From contig OW799236.1 of NCBI GenBank assembly GCA_941918925.1, positions 119,609,062 to 119,673,061 of the forward strand: 64,000 bases of DNA, read 5' to 3'. The translations under genes and the position numbers were made by a program. Origin of the DNA: Phyto melanocephala. Taxonomy: Eukaryota > Arthropoda > Insecta > Diptera > Rhinophoridae. Below, in pieces: positions 1 to 11,185 of this stretch. The number at the start of each line of letters is the position of its first letter. The stretch's first letter is position 1. The notes beneath the pieces were generated by a model. That model was given only the letters and a program-made list of their open reading frames with translations, ran no database searches and was not told the DNA's origin.

Positions 1-40
1 CTCTGCGAACTGCCGTTACCTGATGAATAAATATGGCTTG
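1..40. mobile_element. Truncated end of a MITE (family D)
   Basis: The first 40 bases match, in reverse complement and with about four mismatches, the left terminal repeat of the complete MITE at 31231-31439. The shared core contains CCTGATGAATAAATATG and ends in CTTG at base 40. The rest of the element lies outside the window, so no target duplication can be checked. Confidence 0.7.
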
Positions 41-502
41 CTATTCAATAAAGTTCTTATTTCGTGTTAACTCATTGTCAACTTTATTAATTAATAAAAT
101 TTTGAATTTTTAGTCATTAAAAATCTCAATAAGTATTTTTAGCCTACAAAAATATTATATATTTTGTTGTATGTATGTATAAGTTTTTATATAATAAAAA
201 TGTTTCACAAATTAAAGCTAATGTTATAAAAAGTTAAGTTATACATTAGAAAATCCCCTTTCTAATGGCTACAGCTTGACCTTTATTTAAAGAAAAAAAA
301 AAACTCAACAAAAATCTTTAATAACGCAGCAGTGCTTTTAACCTTAACAGCGCTAATTAAAAACCTTATGTAAGTTCAAAAGTACACTTTGCGATGGCCC
401 CCAAAACGCTTTGAACAATTTTGCAATTTATTTAATGTAGCAACTACTTGTATGTAAATTTAAGAATTTAGTTGCTTCGTTTACAAATAAAATTTAAAGA
501 AA
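41..502. other. AT-rich spacer, no gene seen
   Basis: This AT-rich DNA has short A and T runs. I see no coding potential and no repeat shared with the rest of the window. Confidence 0.6.
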
Positions 503-1187
503 ACCTGTAACAGTGCTATATTCGGCCGTGCCGAATCTTATATACCCTTCACAACGTGTAGTCATGCAATGACAATTGTTTGTATTACCATTCATCTCAT
601 ATCAAATACGCACCTACATGAAAAAAACATACATATAAAAAACATACCATCGTAAAATTATAAATTGAGTTTACGTGTGTTTCAAAAAAAAAAATTGCAA
701 AAAAAAAATATTACAAACAAAAAAAAATTTTTTTTTTAACAAATATATTAAAAAAAATAATTAGGATATAAATAATATATAAAATAAAAAAATAAAATAA
801 AAAAAAATGGACCCGATGCCACGTTTACTCTAATCAGTATATGTATGTTGTTGTTGTAATTGTGAAATAAAACGAGGTGGACGTGGTTTTTTGCTAATAT
901 CTCAGAAATTTATGGGGGGATTATGCTGAATTTCAATAGCAATTTATTCCCAGATATTTCCAAGAGACTTATACTATACACAGATCTGAGGAACATATAG
1001 TTGCTTCTAAAAGTTAATTTCAACCAACACACGTACAGACGGGTAGACGGTCAGGGCTTAATCGATTCCTCTATTCATAAGCTTTCAGAAAATATATACT
1101 TTATGGGGTCGGAAATGTAAATTGTAGAAATTACAAACGGAATGACAAACCTATATATACCCTTGTGCACCACAGGTGAAGGGTATA
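503..1187 (-). mobile_element. DINE-1-like Helentron-type element, family B copy 1
   Basis: Read on the minus strand, the element starts with the TATACCCTTCACC hairpin (near 1187-1155). It passes the 'CCCCATAAAGTATATATT' block near 1095-1112 and a short octamer-type tract (ACAGACGGG). It ends with an inverted GAAGGGTATATAAG and the stem-loop ATTCGGC-ACG-GCCGAAT followed by CAGTGCTGTTAC. It is the inverted counterpart of the copy at 38934-39687. The architecture is that described for DINE-1/HINE non-autonomous rolling-circle elements: subterminal inverted repeats, a 3' hairpin and no long ORF. It would depend on a Helentron Rep-Hel protein in trans. The interior, 680-810, is A-rich low-complexity DNA. 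Confidence 0.75.
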
Positions 1188-1478
1188 AAAACTAACATTA
1201 AATTACACCTATGCATATGAATGTATGTATGTATGTATGTTTGTTAAGATTTTCTCCTTTATCTGCTTTCAAATAGCTGTAAAAACAAATTACATTTTAT
1301 GCAAATTACAGTTAAAACCCCGACTCAAATACCCAAAAGACAAAAGCTTATTTTGTGCTCTATATAATTTTCTCTCAACATTTTTTATAATTATATTTTT
1401 TGTTGTCGTTGATTTTTTCTTCGTCTGTTATTTTCTTTGAATGTTATTCAGGATTAGGTAAATGCCAAGCAAAAATAA
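1188..1478. other. Short AT-rich spacer between two DINE-like elements
   Basis: This spacer contains a (TATG)n run near 1221-1240 and pyrimidine-rich DNA. An open frame of about 70 codons here is low-complexity and not credible as a gene. Confidence 0.5.
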
Positions 1479-1622
1479 ACAAGTAAGAGCACTATATTCG
1501 GCTGTGCCGAATCTTTTATACCCACCACCAATTTTGTGTACATTTAAAGCACATTATTTATTATATTGTTAATCATTATGGAATAATCTCTTTATAATAA
1601 AATATGTATCACTTTCTTTGTA

Positions 1623-2183
1623 GAGGGTGGTTAAATTTTAAGGGCCCATGTTGAAGGTGAGCCACACAAACAACAATTTTTTTTTGCATTTCATTTGACC
1701 TTTCTCAATCTCAGACTAACTTAATTTGAACAGTGAAAAAATACGCAAATGAGCAACGCGTTAAAGTTATTCAGGTTTTTTATAAAAATGGGCTTTCCAA
1801 TCAAAATGCATTTTGTGCACTTCGTAATTCTTTTGATCAACATAATCGTTCAAATTCGTCCACAATCGGGAGAATTGTAAAATATATTTAATATAAATAA
1901 AAATCTGTGAATGCCTTTTTAGTTCGTTGAATGGGAACCATTGCTGTTTTTTGCGATAGTGTGGCAAAACAATTGAGCATCAACATTGTCATTGAAAATT
2001 TGGACAATCAGATAGAGGAAAGGCGCCAAGGATGCGGGGGGGGGGGCAATTTGGCCGATATTTTGTTAAATACATAATTGCATAATACAAATATTATCAT
2101 TACAAAACGAAATAATAATAATTTCCTCAATAATTTGTGTTTTATTTAAATTCAACATCGGCCCTTAAAATTTAACCACCCTT
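1623..2183 (+). mobile_element. Nested, internally deleted mariner-like MITE
   Basis: The terminal repeats are GAGGGTGGTTAAATTTTAA on the left and its near-perfect inverse on the right, each about 31 bp. TA target duplications lie at 1621-1622 and 2184-2185. The interior still reads as the N-terminal helix-turn-helix region of a mariner-type transposase (QRVKVIQVFYKNG, then NAFCALRNSFDQHNRS) from about 1755. It then jumps to a tail resembling the transposase C-terminus (HLADILLNT in the better copy at 16169-16366). Stops and the large internal deletion make it non-coding. It sits at the same place in every family A copy, so it was captured before amplification. Confidence 0.8.
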
Positions 2184-2342
2184 TATAACTTCGATATGCT
2201 ACTAAAATGCTTTTGTAAATGTAGTCTTTCAATGAAAGTGTGTTAAAGTAGCTGTGTCAATAAAGTTTCTGCTAATAAATACAACTTAAATATTTCAATA
2301 TAGCCCTTTATTTTCCCAAAAACTTTGTCAATAAAGAAATTA

Positions 2343-3250
2343 CATGAATTTAAGAAAACCCGTTATATGGGAGGTAGGCGTTATAGTGGGCGTGTCACCT
2401 AAACTTTTTGGCACAACAACTACATTGACTAGAAGGATATACGTAGCAAATTTGATCATCATACCTCTTATTTTGGCGGTTGTATGAGCTTTTAAATTAC
2501 ATTAACGGTATATAACGTGAAAAGTGGGCGTTATAGTAGGCGTGTAAAAGTTATTTTTGCGAATGAGTACAGCTTAGGTGTTTCAAAATAGCCCTTTATA
2601 ATTCCAAAATCTTTATTAATAGAGAAATTATATGAATTTTAGGTAAAACGTTATATGAGAGGTGGGCGTTAAAGTGGGCGTGGCGCCTTAATTTTCTGGC
2701 ACAGTAATGGCATTGCCTAGGAGGATATGCGTAGCTAATTTGATCATCATACCTCTAATTTTGGCGGTTTTATGAGCTTTTAAATTTCATTAATGGTATA
2801 TAACGTGAAAAGTGGGCGTTATAGTGGGCGTGTCAAAGTAATACTTTCGAATGAGTACAGCTGAGATGTTTCAATATAGCCCTTTATTATTCCAAAATCT
2901 ATATAAATTGAGAAATTATATGAATTTTAGGTAAAACGTTATATGGGAGGTGGGCGTAAAAGTGGGCGTGGCACCCTAATTTTTTGGCACAGAAATGATA
3001 TTGCCTAGAGGGATATACGTAGCAAATTTTATCATCATACCTCTAATTTTGGCGGTTTTATGATCATTTAAATTTCATTAACGGTAGATAACGTAAAAAG
3101 TGGGCGTTATAGTAGGCGTGTCAAAGTTATTTTTGCCAATGAGTACTACCTAGATGTTTCAATATAGTCCTTTTTTATTCCAAAATCTATATTAATGGAG
3201 AAATTATATGAATTTTGGGTAAAACGTTATAAGGGAGGTGGGCGTAAAAG
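2343..3250. repeat. Tandem units of about 288 bp with GTGGGCGTGGCA boxes
   Basis: Unit starts, marked by the GAATTT...CGTTATATGGGAGG motif, fall near 2347, 2634, 2921 and 3209. Each unit carries paired GTGGGCGT boxes, a 'CATCATACCTCTAATTTTGG' segment and GATAACGTGAAAAGTGGGCG. Homologous arrays occur in every family A copy with two to four units. Confidence 0.85.
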
Positions 3251-5550
3251 TGGGCGTGGCACATTGATTTTCCGTTAGAACAAAGCATTTGACCAAAAAG
3301 CCATGTGTGCAAAATTTCAGAGTCGTACATCCAATTTTGTTGCTTTTATGACGTTTTTGTTTTTAAATATACCGAAAAATACACTGTGCGGTATAAATTT
3401 TCGTACATTTTGATCGATAACTCCTTCCCTAATGCATAGATTTAGATAATTTTCGAGGGCAAATATTGTTTTTACTAACGAATAATATATTCGAAGTTTC
3501 ATGGGTCCACGTTAATGCGTTTGGACACAATTCCATCTTATTCGATGTTCGAAGGACAGGGTTTTTTCGACCTACTCTTGCTTTTCGAGCTATAACTCTC
3601 TTCCTAATATTCCGAATTAGCCCATTTTCAATACCAAACAAACCTTGTCTATAAGAAAGATTCTGAAAAAATTTGAGCGCCCTAACTTTTTCGGTGCGAC
3701 CTCTATTGTGCTTTCAACAGACGGACAGACGGACGGACATAGCTAGATCGTCATCAAATCAAACCCCGATTCAGAATATATATACTTTATGGGGTCTAAA
3801 ATGGATATTTCGATGTGTTACAAACGGAATGACAAAATGAATATACCCGCCACCAAAAAAATGGTGGGGGTATATTCATTTTGTCATTCCGTTTGTAACA
3901 CATCGAAATATCCATTTTGGACCCCATAAAGTATATATATTCTGAATCAGGGTTTGATTTGATGACGATCTAGCTATGTCCGTCCGTCTGTCCGTCTGTC
4001 CGTCTGTCCGTCTGTTGAAAGCACGATAGAGGTCGCACCGAAAAAGCTAGGGGGCTCAAATTTTGCCAGAATCTTTCTTATAGACAAGGTTTGTTTGGTA
4101 TTGAAAATGGGCTAAATCGGAATATTAGGAAGAGAGTTATAGCTCGAAAAGCAAGAGTAGGTCGAAAAAACCCTGTCCTTCGAACATCGAATAAGATGGA
4201 ATTGTGTCCAAACGCATTAACGTGGACCCATGAAACTTCGAATATATTATTCGTTAGTAAAAACAATATTTGCCCTCGAAAATTATCTAAATCTATGCAT
4301 AAGGGAAGGAGTTATCGATCAAAATGTACGAAAATTTATACCGCACAGTGTATTTTTCGGTATATTTAAAAACAAAAACGTCATAAAAGCAACAAAATTG
4401 GATGTACGACTCTGAAATTTTGCACACATGGCTTTTTGGTCAAATGCTTTGTTCTAACGGAAAATCAATGTGCCACGCCCACTTTTACGCCCACCTCCCT
4501 TATAACGTTTTACCCAAAATTCATATAATTTCTCCATTAATATAGATTTTGGAATAAAAAAGGACTATATTGAAACATCTAGGTAGTACTCATTGGCAAA
4601 AATAACTTTGACACGCCTACTATAACGCCCACTTTTTACGTTATCTACCGTTAATGAAATTTAAATGATCATAAAACCGCCAAAATTAGAGGTATGATGA
4701 TAAAATTTTGCTACGTATATCCCTCTAGGCAATATCATTTCTGTGCCAAAAAATTAGGGTGCCACGCCCACTTTTACGCCCACCTCCCATATAACGTTTT
4801 ACCTAAAATTCATATAATTTCTCAATTTATATAGATTTTGGAATAATAAAGGGCTATATTGAAACATCTCAGCTGTACTCATTCGAAAGTATTACTTTGA
4901 CACGCCCACTATAACGCCCACTTTTCACGTTATATACCATTAATGAAATTTAAAAGCTCATAAAACCGCCAAAATTAGAGGTATGATGATCAAATTAGCT
5001 ACGCATATCCTCCTAGGCAATGCCATTACTGTGCCAGAAAATTAAGGCGCCACGCCCACTTTAACGCCCACCTCTCATATAACGTTTTACCTAAAATTCA
5101 TATAATTTCTCTATTAATAAAGATTTTGGAATTATAAAGGGCTATTTTGAAACACCTAAGCTGTACTCATTCGCAAAAATAACTTTTACACGCCTACTAT
5201 AACGCCCACTTTTCACGTTATATACCGTTAATGTAATTTAAAAGCTCATACAACCGCCAAAATAAGAGGTATGATGATCAAATTTGCTACGTATATCCTT
5301 CTAATCAATGTAATTGTTGTGCCAAAAAGTTTAGGTGACACACCCACTTTAACGACTACCTCCCATATAACGGTTTATCTTAAATTCATGTAATTTCTCT
5401 ATTGACAAAATTTTTGGGAAAATAAAGGGCTATATTGAAATATTTAAGTTGTATTTATTAGCAGAAACTTTATTGACACAGCTACTTTAACACACTTTCA
5501 CTGAAACACTTAATTTACGAAAACATTTTACCAGCATATCAAAGTTATAA

Positions 5551-6031
5551 AGGGTGGTTAAATTTTAAGGGCCTGTTGATTTTGAATAAAACACAAATTA
5601 TTTAGGAAATTATTATCATTTCTTTTTTAATGATAATATTTGTATGGTTCAATTATGTATGGAACAAAATATCGGCCGAATGGCCCCGCGACCTCAACGG
5701 CACACCTCGATCCGATAGTCCAAATTTTAAATAACATTGCTGATGCTCAATTGTTTGGCACGATGATGAGTCGAAGTTGACTGTTTTTTTGCCACACTAT
5801 CGCGATAAACAGCAATGCTTCTCATTTAACGAATTTAGAAGGCATTCATAGATGTTCTAACATTTTATACAGACCTGGGGCCGAATTACGGCATTCGATA
5901 TCGATCGAAATTTTACTCGAACGATCGAGTATGCTTTAGGTATATAGATTCTAAAAAGAGTTTTCAAATTTCGATCACGTTCGAGTGCCGTAATTCGGCC
6001 TCTGTTTTAAATTTAAAATTTAACCACCCTC
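5551..6031 (-). mobile_element. Nested mariner-like MITE, shortened copy
   Basis: It has the same terminal repeats as the copy at 1623-2183 (AAGGGTGGTTAAATTTTAA / TTTAACCACCCTC). TA lies on both sides (5549-5550 and 6032-6033). The part encoding the helix-turn-helix remnant is lost, and another MITE is inserted at 5878. Confidence 0.75.
5878..6001. mobile_element. 124-bp MITE with GGGCCGAATTAC ends (family E), CTG target duplication
   Basis: The terminal inverted repeats are GGGCCGAATTACGGCATTCG on the left and the inverse of CGAGTGCCGTAATTCGGCC on the right. CTG flanks both sides (5875-5877 and 6002-6004). The other family A copies show the uninterrupted site CAGACCTGTTTTGC (for example near 11506-11519), so the insertion point is certain. 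A 3-bp duplication suits PIF/Harbinger or CACTA elements, but the superfamily is not proven. A second copy is at 22688-22810. Confidence 0.85.
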
Positions 6032-6175
6032 TACAAAGAAAGAGATGTATATTTTATTATAAAGAGATTATTCCAAGCCATTAACAAAATAATAATTATT
6101 GTGCTTTAAATGTACACAAAATTGGTGGTGGGTATAAAAGATTCGGCACAGCCGAATATAGTGCTCTTACTTGTT

Positions 6176-9100
6176 TATAAATAATATAAATAAAAATGTG
6201 AATTGTAAGGGAAAGAGTAAAACTTGGAAGGAATATAATAAAAAGTTAAAGCAATTGAACAAAGATGTCCAGGTATTTATAACATAAAGTAAAACGTATA
6301 AGAGGTTAAATAGGTGAAGCACTTGTAAGTAGTCTAGAGATGCTACCAAATAAAATACCCTATTCCCTGCATAACATTTAGGATAACCTGTAAGAACGAA
6401 AGTAGTAAAGTACTTATGTTATTTTTAAATATTTGTCCCAGTACAAAATAATGTGACAGCAAATTAAAATAAAAAAAATCTTGAAATATGCAAAAAATTT
6501 AAGGATGATCTTTGTTAAATGTAATTTAATAACTTTTTTGGATAATTTACCATGGTTATGTATAAATGGTTTTATAAAATTATTTAGTACAAAAATTAAA
6601 AAGCCTTCCTTCCTTTTTTTCTATGTATATGATCTCTTAAATTAAAAAAAAAAAAACTAATTAAAGCAACCCATTATCCGTCGATTGTTCATTCCTTTTC
6701 GCAACATTACAGCAAATACAATCTTACCTTTAACACACACCTTCAAACACGTACGCACACAAAGTTAAAACATAAATAGGAAGCCAAAAACAAAACAACT
6801 AGCAAGAACATTTACTATAACATTTCTATATAACAGAAAATTAATTAAACAAAAAGGTAAGAAGACTATAAGCATAATAAAGATACATAACACACACACA
6901 CACACTTACAAAAACGGAAGCAATAACGACAAAACCTATATTTAGTTGTTGAAATAGAATAAAAATCAAAACAGCTACAGAAAAACCGCCAACAACAATA
7001 AAAAAAGTTAAAAGAAAATTAAAAGCGACAAGTACAAAAGACACAAACAACATCAATAATAGAACGAATTAAGAGACAGAAGAGAAACAACAAAAGGCAA
7101 ATACAGGCAAAACAACAAAATAACAAGAAATGTATGAAATGAACACCACCCACATGTATGTAGGTGAATACAAATATGTGGAGAAAATACACATAAATAT
7201 TTAATACAAATTACATATACACACATACTTGTAAATAAACTCACTTTCAGATTAAATCAAAAACAAAGCCTGCATTATTATACATACATTAGGGTGTTTC
7301 CGATTGCATAAATATATAAAGAAAATATTGGATTTAATAACTATTAAGATAATTCTATAAATATGAATAGAAAATGTTTTATTGTTACAGTAATTATTAA
7401 GGATAAGTACAAATTGCCTCATAGTTACTGGTACAATTATTATAATAGAAATTACTAGTGCAAACGGGGCAAGAGTTTTTATAGGAGCTTAGAGTACTAG
7501 TACTTAAAGTAGTTCAAGGGCAGCACTTACAGATTGATAGAATACTACTGTGACGAAACAAAGATCCAGGTATTTGAATTGTAATACAGGTTGTGTAATT
7601 CAGATTTGTGAATTATAATCTTAAGACCCCTATTAGGTCCAAGTGTATTGGTAACAGTATTAGTATACGCCTTTAAACAATAGAAGAAATTTTTTCCCAA
7701 TGATGTTCAATGACAATTGGAGTATTACGATAGTATAAGAAGGTTTCCTTTTCTGTAGGGAGCATATAAACTTAGTTTTGAATTTTCTATAATATTTGTT
7801 TGTGGCCCCATAAAGAATATAGTTTTTTGAATTTTTATACGAAAGTCGTGTAAGGCCAATCTGTCTGCTCCCTTTTTCAGCAGTGCATAAGGAGGAGGCA
7901 TGATTGATATGTACCTGGTAGGTATAAAATTGGCACTTATTAATTGCAAAAAAGAGACATACGAAGTGCGACATCGCATAAAACAAATCATGCCTTCTAG
8001 AAACACTCTTGGAAGCAAGTATGCACTAAATAAACGATTCCAGAAGCCCTTGAAGTAATAAAGTTTTTTGGTAGAAAAAATTATTTAAAAATATTTCATA
8101 AAATTGTAAACTTTTTCGCTTTTTTCATTCTCTCTCTATATAATTATATAGTGGGATATGCAAGGCATTTCTTATCTCTCTCTCTCTCACTTTTTCACAT
8201 CAGCTAGCGAATAAAGAAATTAAATAAAACAGACGATATGTGCATATGAGAACAGCCTGAACAAAGTCAGACTCTGATGTATGATTTATGAGTTGCTATG
8301 AACCTGCCTAATAAACGGAAGTTTATATGCATTTAAAAGTAAATATATCTGCATGCTTATGATTGTAATCTTAATAAACAATGTTTATTGAGCAAATAAA
8401 CTTAAGGCTTAGTGAAAACTCATTACGATTTTAATGTTAAAGTTAACAAGAAATTAAAATTTAAAAACGGCAGTCATACACAAACATTCGTATAAATAAT
8501 AAAACTAAAGTTTTATATTGAAAACATATTTTATACACTTTACCATCGGTGCCATAATTTCGTAATTCATTTAATAGTTTCTGCAATAGGGCGACTTCCT
8601 AAACAAACTTTATCATCAGTTGAACCACTGAAAAGTCACTTTTTTATAATTTTTTTTTATAATGGGATATCGGACAAATTAGCTTATTATTTTTGTCGAA
8701 ACTGCAGCAGCCAAACTTGCAATAAAAAAAATATTTTTTAAAACAAATCGATAGCTTAGTGTAAAATTGGCGTGTCTCAATTTTTTTCCGAAATGGTGTT
8801 TTTAACGTTTAATTTCGCACAAGAAAAATCTCAAACTTATTACTTATATTCCTTTAAATTTTACTTAAATTCTTCTTTTCCTGTTAAGTAACACAAAATT
8901 GACATACGACCCTTTTATATTAAGTCATCAAAATGTTTTTCTAAGTAAAGCTCCCTTTTTTAAAATATTTGTTCGTTTTGTTTTTCAAAAACAAACTACT
9001 TTTTAAAAAGTGCACATTTTGAAATACCCTAATATGTGCTGGGCATGTATAATGTAAATTTTTTATCATAATCTCCACTGTTATCCACTTTTGGAGTAAG

Positions 9101-9484
9101 AGGAAACACCCACAAATCGTTCCTTTTTTTCTAGCGCTTAAAAAAACTGTCACACCATTATTTGGAAGCGGAACAACATAATATTAGTGTTTTTTTATAT
9201 TTTAAACTTCTTACAGTGTCATTTTATGGGTTTCATTATTTTTTTAATTTTTTTTTAAGGGGAACAATTTGAAATACATGAAGTTGACACTCACTCCCAC
9301 TGTATTGTAGCATTGTTATTGCTTTAAAATGAGATGAAATATTAGATATTTTACAAAACATAACAACAATACATACAAAGGTAAATTACACCACAGTTAA
9401 AATAAAAGTCGAAAATACCATTATATTTTATTTGTCAGGTAATATTAAACTCTTACAAAAACAAATTGGAAAAAAGATTTTTTT
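6176..9484. other. Gene-free AT-rich stretch
   Basis: I see no gene here. It holds microsatellites (CA at 6890-6905, TC near 8130-8138 and 8175-8188), A and T runs, and a short stretch near 7795-7830 with a faint DINE-like CCCCATAAAG. Open frames of 60 to 108 codons in this stretch are low-complexity and resemble nothing I know. Confidence 0.55.
6890..6905. repeat. (CA)n microsatellite
   Basis: Eight uninterrupted CA dinucleotides. Confidence 0.9.
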
Positions 9485-9626
9485 TATACCCGCCACCAAA
9501 AAAATGGTGGGGGTATATTCATTTTGTCATTCCGTTTGTAACACATCGAAATATCCATTTTAGACCCCATAAAGTATATATATTCTGAATCACGGTTTGA
9601 TTTGATGACGATCTAGCTATGTCCGT

Positions 9627-9690
9627 CCGTCTGTCCGTCTGTCCGTCTGTCCGTCTGTCCGTCTGTCCGTCTGTCCGTCTGTCCGTCTGT
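9627..9690. repeat. Octamer minisatellite (CCGTCTGT)8
   Basis: Eight exact copies follow a single CCGT. The same array in the other family A copies has 1, 2, 2, 4, 4 and 7 units, so it is a variable-number repeat inside the element. Confidence 0.95.
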
Positions 9691-10189
9691 TGAAAGCACG
9701 ATAGAGGTCGCACCGAAAAAGCTAGGGGGCTCAAATTTTGCCAGAATCTTTCTTATAGATAAGGTTTGTTTGGTATTGAAAATGGGCTAAATCGGAATAT
9801 TAGGAAGAGAGTTATAGCTCGAAAAGCAAGAGTAGGTCGAAAAAACCGTGTCCTTCAAACATCGAATAAAATGGAATTGTGTCCAAACGCATTAACGTAG
9901 ACTCATGAAACTTCGAATATATGTTTCTCGAGTAAAAAAAATATTTTTCCCCAAAAATTATCTAAATCTATGCATTAGGAGAGGAGTTATCGATCAAAAT
10001 GTACGAAAATTTATACCGCACAGTGTATTTTTCGGTATATTTAAAAACAAAAACGTCATAAAAGCAACAAAATTGGATGTACGACTCTGAAATTTTGCAC
10101 ACTTTGCTTTTTGGTGAGCCGCTTTTTTGTTACGGAAAATCAATGTGCCACGCCCACTTTTACGCCCACCTCCCATATAACGTTTTACT

Positions 10190-10764
10190 CAAAATTCATA
10201 TAATTTCTCTATTAATAAAGATTTTGGAATTATAAAGGGCTATATTGAAACATCTAAAATGTACTCATTCGCAAAAATAACTTTGACACGCCTACTATAA
10301 CGCCCACTTTTCACGTTATCTACCGTTAATGAAATTTAAAAGCTCATAAAACCGACAAAATTAGAGGTATGATGATCAAATTTTCTACGTATATCCCCCT
10401 AGGCAGTGTCATTATTGTACAAAAAAATTAAGGTGCCACGCCCACTTTTACGCCCACCTCCCATATAACGTTTTACCTAAAATTGATATAATTTCTCTAT
10501 TAATAAAGATTTTGGAATTATAAAGGGCTATATTGAAACATCTAAAATGTACTCATTCGCAAAAATAACTTTGACACGCCTACTATAACGCCCACTTTTC
10601 ACGTTATCTACCGTTAATGAAATTTAAAAGCTCATAAAACCGACAAAATTAGAGGTATGATGATCAAATTTTCTACGTATATCCCCCTAGGCAGTGTCAT
10701 TATTGTACAAAAAAATTAAGGTGCCACGCCAACTTTTACGCCCACCTCCCATATAACATTTACC
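10190..10764. repeat. Recent tandem duplication of a 288-bp unit
   Basis: Two adjacent units are nearly identical, with GTACTCATTC at 10261 and again at 10549 (period 288). They share variants absent from other units, such as ACCGACAAAATT, ATTGTACAAAAAAATT and ATCTAAAATGTACTC. They are therefore a local duplication more recent than the family array. Confidence 0.85.
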
Positions 10765-11185
10765 TAAAATTCATATAATTTCTCTATTAATAAAGATTTT
10801 GGAATAATAAAAGGCTATATTGAAACATCTAAAATTTACTCATTCGTAAAAATAACTTTAACACACCTACTATAACGCCCACTAAAACAGACAAAATTAG
10901 AGGTATGATGAGGAAATTTGCTACATATATCCTTCTAATCAATGTAGTTGTTGTGCCAAAAAGTTTAGGTGACACGCCTACTATAACGCCTACCTCCCAT
11001 TTAACGGGTTTTCTTAAATTCATTTAATTTCTCTATTGACAAAGTTTTTGGGATAATAAAGGACTATATTGAAATTTTTAAGTTGTATTTATTAGCAGAA
11101 ACTTTATTGACACGCCTGCTTTAACGCCCACTTTCATTGAAAGGCTACCTTTACAAAAGTATTTTAGTAGCATATCGAAGTTATA

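Larger units (their letters stand above)
1479..3845 (-). mobile_element. DINE-1-like family A element, left arm of a palindrome
   Basis: The 3' end is at the left: ACAAGTAAGAGCACTATA, stem-loop ATTCGGC-TGT-GCCGAAT, then TATACCCACCACC. It continues through a nested mariner MITE (1623-2183), about three 288-bp tandem units rich in GTGGGCG (2343-3245) and a 5' specific block (3250-3700). Two copies of the octamer ACAGACGG (about 3717-3732) and the 'TATATACTTTATGGGGTC' block follow. It joins its partner copy at the shared 5' hairpin near 3846-3870. It has no coding capacity. The structure matches DINE-1/INE-1 of Drosophila in order of parts, though not in detailed sequence, as I recall that family. 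Confidence 0.85.
1479..6175. repeat. 4.7-kb palindrome of two DINE-like copies joined 5' to 5'
   Basis: The two arms are reverse complements about an axis near 3858-3866. Positions pair with a constant sum of about 7732 over the 2500-3660 / 4075-5233 region, and the shift changes by 16 across the octamer array (2 versus 4 copies). There is no spacer: a single 25-bp hairpin (3846-3870) serves as the 5' end of both arms. The outer parts of the arms are visibly more diverged than the central part. Confidence 0.9.
3846..6175 (+). mobile_element. DINE-1-like family A element, right arm of the palindrome
   Basis: The element begins with the 5' hairpin (TATACCCGCCACC to GGTGGGGGTATA) at 3844-3874. 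It has four CCGTCTGT octamers near 3985-4016, then the 5' block and the 288-bp units in CCACGCCCAC orientation to about 5400. A nested mariner MITE follows (5551-6031). It ends with GGTGGTGGGTATAAAAG and the stem-loop ATTCGGC-ACA-GCCGAAT before CTTACTTGTT at 6175. It is shorter than the left arm because the nested MITE lost sequence, partly offset by a second MITE inserted at 5878. Confidence 0.85.

Noticed and set aside
3466..4266. Mirror-image open frames around 3317-4415 that look like a conserved protein.
   Set aside because: They are the two arms of the palindrome read on opposite strands. Frames exist on both strands, and their conservation reflects recent duplication.
7660..8018. Two overlapping minus-strand frames of about 100 codons, and a DINE-like CCCCATAAAG near 7803.
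   Set aside because: I see no protein motif, and the similarity to a DINE 5' block is too short to call.
10190..10764. Regularly repeated units that might suggest a CRISPR array.
   Set aside because: The repeats are 288-bp tandem units without spacers inside a eukaryotic transposon.
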